NCBI RefSeq assembly: GCF_000196435.1
Contig: NC_010161.1
Location: forward strand, 434,001-498,000
From: Bartonella tribocorum CIP 105476
GTDB lineage: Bacteria > Pseudomonadota > Alphaproteobacteria > Rhizobiales > Rhizobiaceae
DNA: 64,000 nt
Direction of reading: 5' to 3'
Below, in pieces: positions 1 to 10,533 of the stretch (its first letter is position 1; each line of letters begins with the position of its first letter). Below the pieces are notes generated by a model. The model was not told where the DNA came from. It worked only from the letters and a program-made list of their open reading frames with translations, and did not search any database. A program made the position numbers and the translations under genes.

Positions 1-13
1 CATGCTTTATAAG

Positions 14-625
14 TTATTCAGTTTCTCTTAATACCAAATTTGGTAAGTTCTTAACGATTTTCATTGTTTCTAAACTTACGGTAATCACCCTTTGAAACAA
101 CTCTAGAGGGTAGGCAGGATTGCCAATGGTTTCTCAACAGCATAGCGATTAGCATCATTAACAATGCCGCTCTTTTTATCAGTCTTAACGCATTGACGCC
201 CCATAACCCATTCAAGAGCGGGTTTGCCATTGACGATATACTTATAAGCTTCAAGAGGGATATCTGTTATGGTAATATTGCTATTGTAGATAACAGTTGA
301 TTTATCCTTTTCGGCTTTGCCTTTCTCTTTACCTGCTTTTGCGAATTTCATTTCGGTCACATAATAGAATTTTTCGGGATTAGAGATCTCAGTCTGTTTT
401 GGATTACCCTTTTTAAAGGTCACTGGATAAGGTTCTATGCTTTCGTAATTCACGTGCAAATGACCCAGTTCATGTCCTGTTGTTACAAACTTCCAAAAAT
501 CATCAGCAGTTTTTACGCAAGGTATACGAGGCAATTCTTTGCATAAATTATCAGCATAACGATCACGATAATCTTCTGAATGAAGTAGACCGTAAACGTA
601 ATAGAAGATATCGTTTTTTATTATA
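14..625 (-). pseudogene. Type ISP restriction enzyme, C-terminal remnant
   Basis: The minus strand encodes about 200 residues closely matching the C-terminal end of the protein encoded at 63188-64000, including the stretches LGHLHVNYE, EKFYYVTEMKFA and ALEWVMGRQCVKTDKKSG. That region resembles the C-terminal specificity part of type ISP restriction-modification enzymes (nuclease, helicase, methylase and target recognition in one chain). Near base 128 this copy has two extra bases relative to the right-hand copy. The frame therefore ends early as EKPLAILPTL, while the real tail continues in another frame to a stop at 14-16. Homology fades near 625, with no start codon or upstream domains. It is a decayed fragment, probably not expressed. 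Confidence 0.75.
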
Positions 626-1073
626 ATTTTAGTAAGATATGTCGAAAGGTGCTTCTTAAACCTAGTTTTATACTCTTATCTGTTTTTTTTGGCTTCTTAT
701 CAGGCGATAATCAATGGAGTGTCTCTTGTTGTCTCTAATATGTAACAGTTCCAATAAATCAGATATATTCTATGAATTAAGAGGCTTTACTTTATTCTCG
801 AAATGATATCATATCCAGCACCTTAAAATTAAGAAGTGTATAGTGTGTGTGATTGTTATTTTATAGTGTCATTGTAAAATCTTCAAAAGTGGGGGGGTGA
901 TATGGTTTGTGCGACCAATAAAGCGGGTGTATACAATGCGGTCTACGCTTTTCTCTCAGATTTTATAAGTATTATTCTCATCAAAAAATTAAAAAATTGT
1001 TACGCGGTTGGCGATTTTTTCTGTGACGCTGATGATGTGGTTCATTTTGTTGCTCACTTTGAGGGCACAATGA
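626..1073. other. Gene-free region upstream of fhaC copy 1
   Basis: I see no coding region in these 450 AT-rich bases. They must hold the promoter of the fhaC-fhaB operon, though no clear -35/-10 pair stands out. A run of seven G sits at 891-897, and the bases just before it (AAAATCTTCAAAAGT) recur upstream of the second fhaC near 22994. Confidence 0.6.
891..897. repeat. Poly-G tract (7 G) upstream of fhaC copy 1
   Basis: Seven consecutive G residues lie about 180 bases before the fhaC start in an otherwise AT-rich leader. A tract of the same length (23153-23159) lies about 150 bases before the second fhaC. Slippage here could alter promoter spacing, but no promoter elements could be assigned, so the role is open. 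Confidence 0.5.
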
Positions 1074-2837
1074 ATGGGTAAGTTTTTTTTCACTTTTATT
1101 TTTGCGGTATTTTTGTGCTTTTTTTCATTAGCGAGTTTTGCAGAAAGCCTTCGTGATCAAGCGATTGATCAATCCGAGAGGATTCAACGTCAACAAACGC
1201 AAGAACAGCGTTTTCAACGATTGCATCGTAGAAACGCAACGCATGAGATTTTATTAAAGGATGATAATGAATCTACGGTATTTCAAAGCGATTCAACCCA
1301 AAAAAACTGTTTGCTGATCAAAAGTATTGAGTTTGTTGATGCTCAGTTGATTTCTCGCACCGACCTTCATAACACCATTTCCTTTTGGGAGGGACGGTGT
1401 CTTGGTATTGCTGAGATCAACGAAGTGCTTAAAGCGGTAACCAAGCTTTATATGAAGCGCGGCTATATTGCGGTACGGGCTTATTTACCTGAACAGGATT
1501 TAAGGGGTGGGCGTCTTAAAATTGTTGTTGTTGAAGGACAAGTAGAAGATATCACCTTGGAGGGTCATAAAGTTGAAAGGCAATATCAAGGGGAAATCAT
1601 TACAGCTTTTCCAAATTTAGTGGGTCAACCTGCTAACCTGCGCCCTATAGAACAAGGACTTGATCAAATCAATCGGCTTTTCTCTCGTCATGCAACCATC
1701 AACCTTGGTGCTGGAGATGCTCCAGGTGATTCTATTCTTGATATTCATATTGATAAGCAGAAGCCGTGGTTGTTTACACTTTCCAGTGATAATCTTGGAG
1801 CTAAAGCAACAGGGCTTTACCAAACGCGCGTGAGCTTTTCTTTTGATGACTTGTTAGGGATCAACGATCAATGGTCGTTTAGTTATCAGCGTTCCATGAA
1901 TGGTGGACCGTATCATTTTTCCGGCAAGCGTCCCAATAGTGATACGATAACAGGTTCATTTTCCATTCCCTATGGCTACTGGACGGTAGGTTTTGATGGC
2001 AGTTGGAGCCAATATCATTCGAGTATTAAAGGAATATTTTCCGATATTATGACTTCGGGTAAGTCTTTATCGCTGACGCCATGGCTTTCACGGGTTATTG
2101 ACCGTGATCAAGAGGGAAAGACATGGATTACAGGGCGGTTGACATGGAAATATTCCGATAATTTTATTATGGGGAGCCGAGTTGATGTTTCCAGCCGTAA
2201 ATTGGCTATTGCAACCTTAGAGCTTGATCATTCGCGCAAATGGATGGGAGGAGAGCTAAGCGCTCATATAGGGTTTCATAAGGGGTTGGCGATTTTGGGC
2301 GCTTATGATGATAAAGAGCAAGAAACTTCGACAAAAAATGCTCCCAAAGGGCAATTTTCAAAATTGTCTTTTTCTTTAGGGTATGTGCGTCCTTTTTCGC
2401 TCAAACAGTATAATTTTCGTTATAACACGTTGCTTTCAGGGCAATTGTCACCTGATGCGTTGTTTAGTTCAGAACAACTGTCCCTTGGCGGGAGTTCATC
2501 TGTGCGTGGGGTGCGTGAGGCGGTTTATTACGGCAATAATGGGGTGTTCTGGCGCAATGAATTGTCGTTATTGTTGCCAGGTTTTTCTTCGAAAATGGGG
2601 CGGAGATTTATGAGCCAATTTGCACCGTATATGGCTCTTGATTTAGGGATGATCGCCAATGCCTCCCTTAGAAACAGTTTTGGCGGGAGCCTCGTTGGGG
2701 CAACTCTGGGGTTCCATGCAAGCGGAGAGATCTTGGATATGGATCTGTCTTATTCAAATATTTTAACCCAATCGACACCGAGAGAGCAGGGGAATGCGAC
2801 AGGGTTATTTCAAGTACGGACATTATTGAGATTTTAG
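1074..2837 (+). CDS. fhaC: FhaC/ShlB-type two-partner secretion transporter (copy 1)
   Basis: This 587-residue outer-membrane TpsB transporter should export the FhaB/CdiA protein encoded 90 bases downstream. A signal peptide covers residues 1-23, with likely cleavage after SFA. A Gln/Arg-rich linker follows, then POTRA-type domains from about residue 78 to 230 (including LKIVVVEGQVEDITLEG), then a beta-barrel. The conserved L6-loop motif VRGVRE lies at 477-482, as expected for FhaC proteins, and the chain ends in an aromatic residue (LLRF) as barrels do. Length fits the family. The start has only a weak GAGGG ribosome site. It is paralogous but clearly divergent from the protein at 23310-25097, so each FhaC probably serves its own FhaB. 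Confidence 0.95.
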   Translation: MGKFFFTFIFAVFLCFFSLASFAESLRDQAIDQSERIQRQQTQEQRFQRLHRRNATHEILLKDDNESTVFQSDSTQKNCLLIKSIEFVDAQLISRTDLHNTISFWEGRCLGIAEINEVLKAVTKLYMKRGYIAVRAYLPEQDLRGGRLKIVVVEGQVEDITLEGHKVERQYQGEIITAFPNLVGQPANLRPIEQGLDQINRLFSRHATINLGAGDAPGDSILDIHIDKQKPWLFTLSSDNLGAKATGLYQTRVSFSFDDLLGINDQWSFSYQRSMNGGPYHFSGKRPNSDTITGSFSIPYGYWTVGFDGSWSQYHSSIKGIFSDIMTSGKSLSLTPWLSRVIDRDQEGKTWITGRLTWKYSDNFIMGSRVDVSSRKLAIATLELDHSRKWMGGELSAHIGFHKGLAILGAYDDKEQETSTKNAPKGQFSKLSFSLGYVRPFSLKQYNFRYNTLLSGQLSPDALFSSEQLSLGGSSSVRGVREAVYYGNNGVFWRNELSLLLPGFSSKMGRRFMSQFAPYMALDLGMIANASLRNSFGGSLVGATLGFHASGEILDMDLSYSNILTQSTPREQGNATGLFQVRTLLRF

Positions 2838-2927
2838 AGCAAAGGGGCGGTTAAAAATATCGTCTAGCGCTTTATACCCATTGGGGTGTTTTTTACAAAG
2901 ATATAGAGGGTTTTTGAGGAGATTAAG

Positions 2928-5900
2928 ATGCGGGGATTGAGAAATCAAAAGCATAAATTGGGATATGGACGTGCGCTAGGGCAGCATATTCTTGGCGTTT
3001 TGCAGCGAGGGGCTCACAAGGGGCTTTCTCTCGTTTTAAGTTTTAGTTTAGCTTTTCAGCCTTTGTTCGTGCAAGCACAAGCAATTGGTGCACAAAGATC
3101 ACCCGTTCAAGAAGCTCAAGGGATTAAAGCGGCCGATGGGGTTGGCTCACTTTTCCGCCCCACGGTGAGTGAAGCCAGCAATGGCGTACCGCTTGTTGAT
3201 ATAGCGCGCCCCAATGGGCAGGGTCTTTCTCATAATAAATATGACAGTTTTAATGTTGATGCTCATGGCGTGATTTTAAACAATTCAACTGAGGAGGTTT
3301 CGCGCTCACAGCTTGGGGGATTGGTGCTTGGCAATGGAAATTTACGGGGTACCGGTGCCGCAAAGGTTATTCTCAATGAAGTGATCAGTGCCAATCGTTC
3401 ACGCCTTGAGGGTATGAGCGAAGTTCACGGGCATGCGGCAGATGTTATTATCGCCAATCCTAATGGAATTACCTGTAACGGTTGTGGCTTTATCAATACG
3501 CCACGGGTGACTTTGTCGACGGGGCAGCCGATCATTGGCGCTAATGGGGCTTTAAGCGGTTTGCGTGTTGAGGGTGGAGATATCACCATTGGCGCCAAAG
3601 GCGCTGATGGGCGCACATTGGATATTTTTGATCTGGTTTCGCGCAAGATTAGCGTTGCAGGTCCCATCCAGGTCAAAGGGGATTTAGCTGTTATCGCGGG
3701 GCGCAATCATTTTGATTATGACAAACGCGAAGCAACGTCTCTTGGTTCAGATGGCAAAGAGCCGGAATTGGCTATTGATTCCAGTGAGTTTGGTGGCATG
3801 TATGCGGGTCAGATCCGCGTGCTTGCCAACGATAAAGGTGCTGGCGTTAAAATGCGGGGAGACATGGTTGCCAATGCAAGCGCCATGAGACTAACCAGTG
3901 ATGGCAAGCTGGTGATCACCAAAGCCCGTGCTAAAGGTGCAGTGAAAGCTCACTCTCATCACGACAGTGTGCATGTGAAAGATCTGCTTTTTTCAGAAGA
4001 GGCTGTTGGGCTTAAGGCTTTGAAGCATGTTGAATTAGCAGAACGTACACGGGTTGCTGCGAGTGGTGCTGTTGATGTGCGCGCCGATGTGATCAAGCTT
4101 GGATCTGATGCTCTGTTGGCGAATGGCATTGGCAATGATGGCCAACAGTCAGCGACGGGTTCTTTGCACTTACAAGCAACAAAAATTGAGGCCGGGAGTG
4201 GGCGAATTGCGGCTGGAGCGCTTTTACAGATCAATGCCACGACCATTGATCTGGATCGCTTGCAAGACAACAATCAGACAGGGGTGTCTTCTCTTGGCGA
4301 TTTGACCATTAAAACCAATCAAGTGAGCGCTTTAAACAATCATATTGGAGCCAAGGGGAATGTTGTTTTAAAAGCCGATGATGCGCTCACCATAGGGGCT
4401 GGTCATTATAGTGCAGGCGGCTCTCTTTTGGTGGAAGCGGCAGATCTTACATCACGTGCGCGCTTAGTGGCAGAGCAAAAAGTTGATCTTTCTGCACAAG
4501 GCGGTGATTTGGTCCAAGAAGGCACTGTGTTGTCCAATGGGGAGATAACGCTGGATGCTCTTGGAGCCCTCACTCACAAGGGTGATATTGTCAGTGTGCA
4601 GAAGGTTGCTTTGACAGCTGGGGGCATGCTCACAACCAGCACGAACAGTACGCTTTTGGGTCATGACGTAGATTTGAGCACGACAGCTTTAACGCAGGCG
4701 GGAACTGTGGAAGCGCAAGGTGGTGCGCTCACCTTTCAGGTGCGTGATGGGGTCATCAATCTTGGCACAATGCGCGGTGAGAGTGTCGATGCCCGTGCTG
4801 GTGCTTTGAAAAATCAAGGGATGTTGATTGCCAGCAATGATTTACACTTGGTGATCAGCCCACAAGGGGGCGCGGATAGCCAACAAGCCTTTCTTGAAAA
4901 TGTATCTGGTGCGGTCATTCAAAGTGGGGGTAGTTTTGTTTTGTCCGCAGGGCAAGTGCACAATGTTGGAGCGCTTGGCTCTAGTGGTGATGCGGTTGTC
5001 CTCAATGTGGTAGGAGATCTGAGCAATCGTGGGCTGATTTACGCCAAAAAATCGATGGACGTATCCAGTGATGGTAATTTAACCAACACACAGGGCAGAA
5101 TTATTGCTGAAGAGGCTCTCAGTATTGGGGGGCTGAAGGAAGCACGTGCTGGTCATGTCAACAATGAGGCAGGTCTTCTCAGTGCTTTTGCCGGTGAGAT
5201 GAAGCTTATAGCGACATCTTTTGTCAATAAAGGCGCTGAAACGACCAATTCAGACCAACAAAACGCTACACATGATGAGGGTGCACATGTTTTGGCACGG
5301 GATGGTTTGCACATTGATGTGGGCAGTTTTGAGAATATTGATGGTCTCATTTCTACACAAGGAGCTGTTCGTGTTGTTGCAGACAGTGTGATCCAAGCAG
5401 GACGCATGGAAGTTGAGCGTGGTGATCTTCAACTAACGAGCCACGGTGATTTAAGCAATAGCGGTACGATAGCAAGCAATGGCAAAATAGCTTTGCATGC
5501 GCAAAAAGATCTCCAGCAAACAGGGCGCATTGTTTCCAAAAAGCGGATAGAGCTTTCCTGCGATGGAACATTAACAATGGGCGAGACAAGTGAAGTGGGG
5601 GCCTATGATGTGCTGTTGAATGCAGGCACCCTTACGAATGCGGGACGTGTGGAAGCACAAGGTGGGGAGCTTCGTCTCAACAGCTATGGTCTTTTAAGCA
5701 ATTTCGGTACCATGGTGGGGGGTATTGTTGATGCCAAGCTTGGTTCTTTAACAAATTTCGGAAAACTTTTAGCCAATGGAGCTTTGAGGGTTGTCGCAGA
5801 AAACCATGATTCATCTCTGGGGCAAGCTGCTCTTGTTTTAAATGCTGAAGGCGGGGTTCTCAAAAGTGGTGGCGCTTTTGTTTTGACGACAGATGCGTTG

Positions 5901-8900
5901 AACAATGCCGGCAGCCTTGGTTCCAGTGGTGATGCGGTTGCCCTCAATGTGAGCGGAGATCTGAGCAATAGCGGGCTGATTTATGCCAAGAAATCCGCAA
6001 CGCTCTCCTTGGATGGAAATTTCGTCAATAAGTTTGGCGATGTCATTGCCGAAGACAATCTCATCATCCGTGGTTTAAATGGAGAGCGGGCTGGTCATGT
6101 GATCAATAGCTCAGGTCTTTTAGAAGCTGTCTCAGGCGATATGACCTTCGATGTTTCAGCTCTCACCAACATGCGTGAAGGTGGGGTGGAGGTGACCGAT
6201 AAAGTGATCTCTCACAGGTTCGTTGCGGGACAATGGAAAGGCACCAATGTTAAACACCAACAGATAAAGGAAGATGTTGACACAACGATCATCCATCAGC
6301 AGGCACATTTTACCAATAGTGCTGCACAGATTTTAGCAGGGCGTCATCTCACGGTTCATGCTGGTGATATCCGCAATAGCTATAGCTTGATTTCTGCCAA
6401 TGGCAACATTGAGATGCGAGGCGATACACTGCTCAATGAAGGGCGTGATTTAATCGAAACAACCAAGATTGTAATTGAAACACATCGCAGGAAGAAACAT
6501 TGTACTATTGCGAATGGAGGCTGTTCTTGGGGAGGCATAACGTATTATGGGAGCAAGACTGATCGCAAAACAACCACGCGCACCTATGATGCGGTTTATG
6601 GCACGATTGAAGCGGGTGGTACGCTTGATGCCAAGATAACAGGCACTATTGACAATCATGCGGTGCGTGAGGGGGTTGAGCAAGTTGGCTTAAGCTCTGG
6701 TGATAAAGGCTTGGCTGGTGTTAAAAACACCGATTTTGATGGTTCTAAACCACTAATCAGTGATGATCGATTAGACGGGATTATCAATGGGTTGGCGGGG
6801 CACAAAGCGCTTTTTACATCTCAGTCTCAAACAGAGGCACCAGAATCCATACAAGTGCCAAAGCAAGATGGGCTTGGCAACGTCCAAACAGAGTTGGCTG
6901 GCACCCAAACACCAGATGTACCATTTTTAGTTGAAACACGTCCAGATTTTATCAACCCCAGCAAATTTTTGGGCTCTGACTATTTCCTCAAAAGGGTTGG
7001 CAATTATAAGCCTGAGCATCCGTTTAAAAGGTTGGGTGATGCCTATTATGAATATCGTTTGGTGGGTGAGCAAATTTTTGAACTCACAGGGGATCGTAGC
7101 CTCATAGATGTGGATGATCCCAATGCTCAAATGCAAAAGCTTTATGACAATGCACTCGCACAGCAAGATCCCTTAGGGTTAGAGCTAGGAAGACCATTAA
7201 CACAAAAGCAAATTGCCGGGATCAAAAAGGATATGATCTGGCTTGAGAAGCATGTTGTAAACGGGCAAGAGGTCTTGGTACCTCACGTTTATTTGGCGCC
7301 AAACACTTCATTTACGCAAGATATTTATGGGGCAAAAACGCAGCAAGCAAGTCTCGCCAGTGCACACTTAAAAGGCAATGGCGTGACTTTAGATGCGGAT
7401 CGTTTTAGCAATAGCGGTACCATCTTAAGTGAGAATGCATTGCATGTTTTGACTAGGCAAACTTTGTTTAATGATGGTGGTTTTTTGCTTGGCGGCGGTT
7501 CTGTCGATCTCAACAGTGGTGATCTTTTAGCCAATTCGTCAGGGGTTATCTTGGGGAATATCATCACCCTCAATGCGAAGACCATCATTGATGGGACTGC
7601 AAAAATTCGTGACACGAATGAATATGGTTTTGTTGATCGGATCGCACAGCAGGCTCAAATTATTTCTATAGAGGATTTGAATATTCATTCTCTTGGCGAT
7701 TTAAGCATGAGTGGTGGGCAATGGAGCAGTGGTGGACCGATGACGGTCATTGTTGATGGTTCTGCTACATTTAGCTCATTGGTGCTAGAGAGTGACAATA
7801 AGCAGACATTGGAAAAAGGACATTATGACGCTCAAAGTAGTCTTCATCATTTAGCAGAAGTCAACAGTGATGAAGATCTGACCATTGTTACAGGGGGTGA
7901 TCTTAACCTGGGGGGAAAATTTAAAGCCAAGGGCAATGGAAATTTCACCAGTGGTGGGGCTCTCAACGTGGTTTCAGAGCAAAATTTTAGCAGTTTTGAT
8001 TTGGATCTGAGGGGCAAAGAAGGCGACAAATCCAAGCAAAAGAATAAGTTTCGTCAACAATCAACGGAAGTTATCACAAACAAAACCACGATAGAAACAG
8101 AGGGCAACCTCTCTGTGCATGCGAAAGAAGGGGATCTCACATTTAATGCCGCAGGCTTGAAAAGTGTTGGTAAGACGCATCTAGCGGCAGATAAGGGGAA
8201 GATCAAGTTTCTGACCAACAAGGATCAAGATTTTAAGGACACGTATCAGCGGAATGAAAACCTTGTGTGGTGGAGTGAGAGGGATAAAGGCTATCTGAAT
8301 GAGACTATCGAGCATGTGACCATCGAAGCTGGTGGGGGCATAAAGCTTGATGCGGGTGATGGCTTTGTTGTTGAGTATCAGGCAACCGGTGATTTTGACA
8401 AATCCCTTGAGCAATTGGCACGCTCTCCAGGACTTTCATGGATCAAGCAATTGCGTGATGATCCAGAATTAGCTAAGCAAGTTGATTGGCAGGCTGTTAA
8501 AGCTGAATTTAAAGACTGGGATTATAAAGCCCAAGGTCTGACAGAAGCTGGTGCTGCTTTGGTTGCATTGGCTGTCACGGCGGTTACGGGTGGGGCAGCG
8601 TCCACAGCGGCGAGTGCTATTACTGGTGCTTTGGGGCTTGGCTCTAGCACGGCCATGAATGCAGCAATACAGGCAGGTGTCCAAGCATTGATTAACAAAA
8701 GTGCTGTGGCTCTTGCGAATAATCGCGGCAACATTGCCGGTGCACTCCATGAGCTTGGCTCATCGAAGAATATTCTGGGTATTGTCTCTGCGATGTTAAC
8801 AGCAGGCTTAACCAGCCAAATAACTGAGATGGCTGGTGTTGGACAATCTTTACCCAAAACGGCACCTTTGGTTGATCGCATCACCCGTGAGGCGGAAAAG

Positions 8901-10469
8901 AACTTGATCAAAGCAGCCATTGGCACGGGTGTACAAACGGCTCTTGAGGGTGGCTCTCTTGACAAGAACTTTTTTAACAATCTGCGCATCGCCTTGTCTG
9001 ATACGGTTGGCAAATCGTTAGCGGAAGAAATCGGCACAGCTAAGGCAGAGGGCAAAATAGACACGGTCACACAGATCGTTGCTCACGCCGGTCTTGGCTG
9101 TTTAAAAGGCGCTGTTGCAAGCGGTGCTTGCTCTGCTGGGGCGATTGGCGGTGCTGTAGGTGAAGCCACCGCTATGCTCCAGTTTAAACTGTGGATGCAA
9201 AGCATTGTGAAAGAGGAAATGGGGGATCTTAATGGTCGCACCCCAACCGCAGAAGAGCAAGCCCGCATCACTGCAAAGATTGATGCGCAGTTTGCTGACT
9301 TTAGAAACCACACCATTGATGTAGCGCGTGCTGCCGGCGGCTTTGCCGCTGCCCTTGCTGGTGGCAATGTTGATGCCGGCGCTGATGCTGCAGGCAATGC
9401 CGCAGAAAATAACTACCTCAGCAGTGCACAACATGCTCAGATGGAAAAAGAATTAAAGGAGTGTCCAGACATTTTATGTGAAGCAAAAGTGTCTGCGAAG
9501 TGGAATGCGATTAGTGCAGGACAAGGTGTAAGTTTTACGGCTGGTATGGTTGCTGGTGTACCGGCTGAAATATACGATACGGTTGATGGTTTTTTGCAAA
9601 TAGCCAAACATCCCGACGAGACTTTAAAAGCGCTCAAAGATTTTGTCACCAGTGGTGAGATTTTGTCGACGATTGGGAAAACCTTGGGGCAATCCTATGT
9701 AGACCGTATTAATAAAATGGAGGAGGAATATGAGCGAGCCGGTGCCGGTGGATCCTTTAAAGCGGGTGTTGAACTTGGAAAATTATTGACGGATATAGCA
9801 TCCCTAATAACGGGAGTTGCTGGAGCAGCCAAGAGTGGTATAAAGCTTACCGAAAAGGCTGTGATCAAGTTCATTGCTAGGAAAGATTTTGCCCAATTCG
9901 CTTCCAAGAAAAATCTTGCAGAGCTTGCAGCTCAAGGAGATTCTGCCAAACTTGCTGCGAGGAAAGAACTGACCAAACTCGCTGCTAAAGAAAAAAAGAA
10001 TTGGTTAAAAAAGAAACCCATTAAATTTACCGATAGTAAATTTGGTCAGACAAACAAAGTCTATCAGAGAGACGATTTGTTTGATCCTGACAAAATGGTT
10101 AAATGGAGAGTAAACAAAAAAGACGTGTGGGGTACCAATGTTGAAAGAATGAGAGCAAGAAGAGCACCTATAGGATTTGATGGTAGGCCTGTTGAATTAC
10201 ATCATCTATCGCAAACGCCTGAAGGGCCCATAGCAGAAATGAGCTATGAATTTCATAAAAAATATACTTCTGTGATTCATAATAATCCTCAAAAACATCA
10301 ATCGCTTATAGAGAGAAAAAAGTTTGAGAAGCAGAGAGAGGAATATTGGAAGGAACGCGCTAAAGGGTATAGAGAACAAAAAAACAGTAATTTAGGAGGA
10401 ATAATTGATATGAGATGGGGTATCATAGGTATAGATTTTGATAGATGGGGCCAGGAGCATCGACAGTAA
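2928..10469 (+). CDS. fhaB: FhaB/CdiA-family exoprotein with C-terminal LHH nuclease (copy 1)
   Basis: A 2,513-residue two-partner secretion exoprotein, likely the stick of a contact-dependent inhibition system. An extended N-terminal signal region ends near residue 51 (LFVQAQA). The TPS haemagglutination domain spans about 70-330, with NPNGI at 177-181 followed by CNGCGF. Residues 330-1750 are repetitive beta-helix. A pretoxin region ends in AENNYLS near 2159-2165, a variant of the VENN motif that marks CdiA toxin tails. The last 350 residues include VELHHL at 2422-2427 and a YWKERAKGY motif, typical of LHH nucleases of the HNH/ENDO VII superfamily, so the tail should cut nucleic acid in the target cytoplasm. 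A GAGGAG ribosome site precedes the ATG. The next gene is a SUKH immunity protein. Confidence 0.93.
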   Translation: MRGLRNQKHKLGYGRALGQHILGVLQRGAHKGLSLVLSFSLAFQPLFVQAQAIGAQRSPVQEAQGIKAADGVGSLFRPTVSEASNGVPLVDIARPNGQGLSHNKYDSFNVDAHGVILNNSTEEVSRSQLGGLVLGNGNLRGTGAAKVILNEVISANRSRLEGMSEVHGHAADVIIANPNGITCNGCGFINTPRVTLSTGQPIIGANGALSGLRVEGGDITIGAKGADGRTLDIFDLVSRKISVAGPIQVKGDLAVIAGRNHFDYDKREATSLGSDGKEPELAIDSSEFGGMYAGQIRVLANDKGAGVKMRGDMVANASAMRLTSDGKLVITKARAKGAVKAHSHHDSVHVKDLLFSEEAVGLKALKHVELAERTRVAASGAVDVRADVIKLGSDALLANGIGNDGQQSATGSLHLQATKIEAGSGRIAAGALLQINATTIDLDRLQDNNQTGVSSLGDLTIKTNQVSALNNHIGAKGNVVLKADDALTIGAGHYSAGGSLLVEAADLTSRARLVAEQKVDLSAQGGDLVQEGTVLSNGEITLDALGALTHKGDIVSVQKVALTAGGMLTTSTNSTLLGHDVDLSTTALTQAGTVEAQGGALTFQVRDGVINLGTMRGESVDARAGALKNQGMLIASNDLHLVISPQGGADSQQAFLENVSGAVIQSGGSFVLSAGQVHNVGALGSSGDAVVLNVVGDLSNRGLIYAKKSMDVSSDGNLTNTQGRIIAEEALSIGGLKEARAGHVNNEAGLLSAFAGEMKLIATSFVNKGAETTNSDQQNATHDEGAHVLARDGLHIDVGSFENIDGLISTQGAVRVVADSVIQAGRMEVERGDLQLTSHGDLSNSGTIASNGKIALHAQKDLQQTGRIVSKKRIELSCDGTLTMGETSEVGAYDVLLNAGTLTNAGRVEAQGGELRLNSYGLLSNFGTMVGGIVDAKLGSLTNFGKLLANGALRVVAENHDSSLGQAALVLNAEGGVLKSGGAFVLTTDALNNAGSLGSSGDAVALNVSGDLSNSGLIYAKKSATLSLDGNFVNKFGDVIAEDNLIIRGLNGERAGHVINSSGLLEAVSGDMTFDVSALTNMREGGVEVTDKVISHRFVAGQWKGTNVKHQQIKEDVDTTIIHQQAHFTNSAAQILAGRHLTVHAGDIRNSYSLISANGNIEMRGDTLLNEGRDLIETTKIVIETHRRKKHCTIANGGCSWGGITYYGSKTDRKTTTRTYDAVYGTIEAGGTLDAKITGTIDNHAVREGVEQVGLSSGDKGLAGVKNTDFDGSKPLISDDRLDGIINGLAGHKALFTSQSQTEAPESIQVPKQDGLGNVQTELAGTQTPDVPFLVETRPDFINPSKFLGSDYFLKRVGNYKPEHPFKRLGDAYYEYRLVGEQIFELTGDRSLIDVDDPNAQMQKLYDNALAQQDPLGLELGRPLTQKQIAGIKKDMIWLEKHVVNGQEVLVPHVYLAPNTSFTQDIYGAKTQQASLASAHLKGNGVTLDADRFSNSGTILSENALHVLTRQTLFNDGGFLLGGGSVDLNSGDLLANSSGVILGNIITLNAKTIIDGTAKIRDTNEYGFVDRIAQQAQIISIEDLNIHSLGDLSMSGGQWSSGGPMTVIVDGSATFSSLVLESDNKQTLEKGHYDAQSSLHHLAEVNSDEDLTIVTGGDLNLGGKFKAKGNGNFTSGGALNVVSEQNFSSFDLDLRGKEGDKSKQKNKFRQQSTEVITNKTTIETEGNLSVHAKEGDLTFNAAGLKSVGKTHLAADKGKIKFLTNKDQDFKDTYQRNENLVWWSERDKGYLNETIEHVTIEAGGGIKLDAGDGFVVEYQATGDFDKSLEQLARSPGLSWIKQLRDDPELAKQVDWQAVKAEFKDWDYKAQGLTEAGAALVALAVTAVTGGAASTAASAITGALGLGSSTAMNAAIQAGVQALINKSAVALANNRGNIAGALHELGSSKNILGIVSAMLTAGLTSQITEMAGVGQSLPKTAPLVDRITREAEKNLIKAAIGTGVQTALEGGSLDKNFFNNLRIALSDTVGKSLAEEIGTAKAEGKIDTVTQIVAHAGLGCLKGAVASGACSAGAIGGAVGEATAMLQFKLWMQSIVKEEMGDLNGRTPTAEEQARITAKIDAQFADFRNHTIDVARAAGGFAAALAGGNVDAGADAAGNAAENNYLSSAQHAQMEKELKECPDILCEAKVSAKWNAISAGQGVSFTAGMVAGVPAEIYDTVDGFLQIAKHPDETLKALKDFVTSGEILSTIGKTLGQSYVDRINKMEEEYERAGAGGSFKAGVELGKLLTDIASLITGVAGAAKSGIKLTEKAVIKFIARKDFAQFASKKNLAELAAQGDSAKLAARKELTKLAAKEKKNWLKKKPIKFTDSKFGQTNKVYQRDDLFDPDKMVKWRVNKKDVWGTNVERMRARRAPIGFDGRPVELHHLSQTPEGPIAEMSYEFHKKYTSVIHNNPQKHQSLIERKKFEKQREEYWKERAKGYREQKNSNLGGIIDMRWGIIGIDFDRWGQEHRQ
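4500..6130 (+). repeat. Internal duplication within fhaB copy 1
   Basis: The FhaB segments encoded at roughly 4500-5180 and 5450-6130 align along about 230 residues. Shared landmarks include VEAQGG, GSSGDAV.LNV.GDLSN and GLIYAKKS followed by ERAGHV or ARAGHV. The copies have diverged, so this is an old tandem duplication of a beta-helix block that lengthened the filament. Confidence 0.7.
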
Positions 10470-10533
10470 ATGCTCTACGGTTAATTGAAAAGAGAAAAAA
10501 GAAACTGACAGAATAATTTATGGAGAAGAATTG

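Noticed and set aside
8522..9070. Long minus-strand open frame inside fhaB copy 1, repeated at 21103-21573
   Set aside because: It is antisense to the Ala/Gly-rich pretoxin region, whose composition keeps the opposite frame open. No ribosome site or recognisable domain.
9083..9434. Overlapping minus-strand open frames at the VENN-like region
   Set aside because: Recur unchanged opposite each pretoxin copy and lack independent coding signals.
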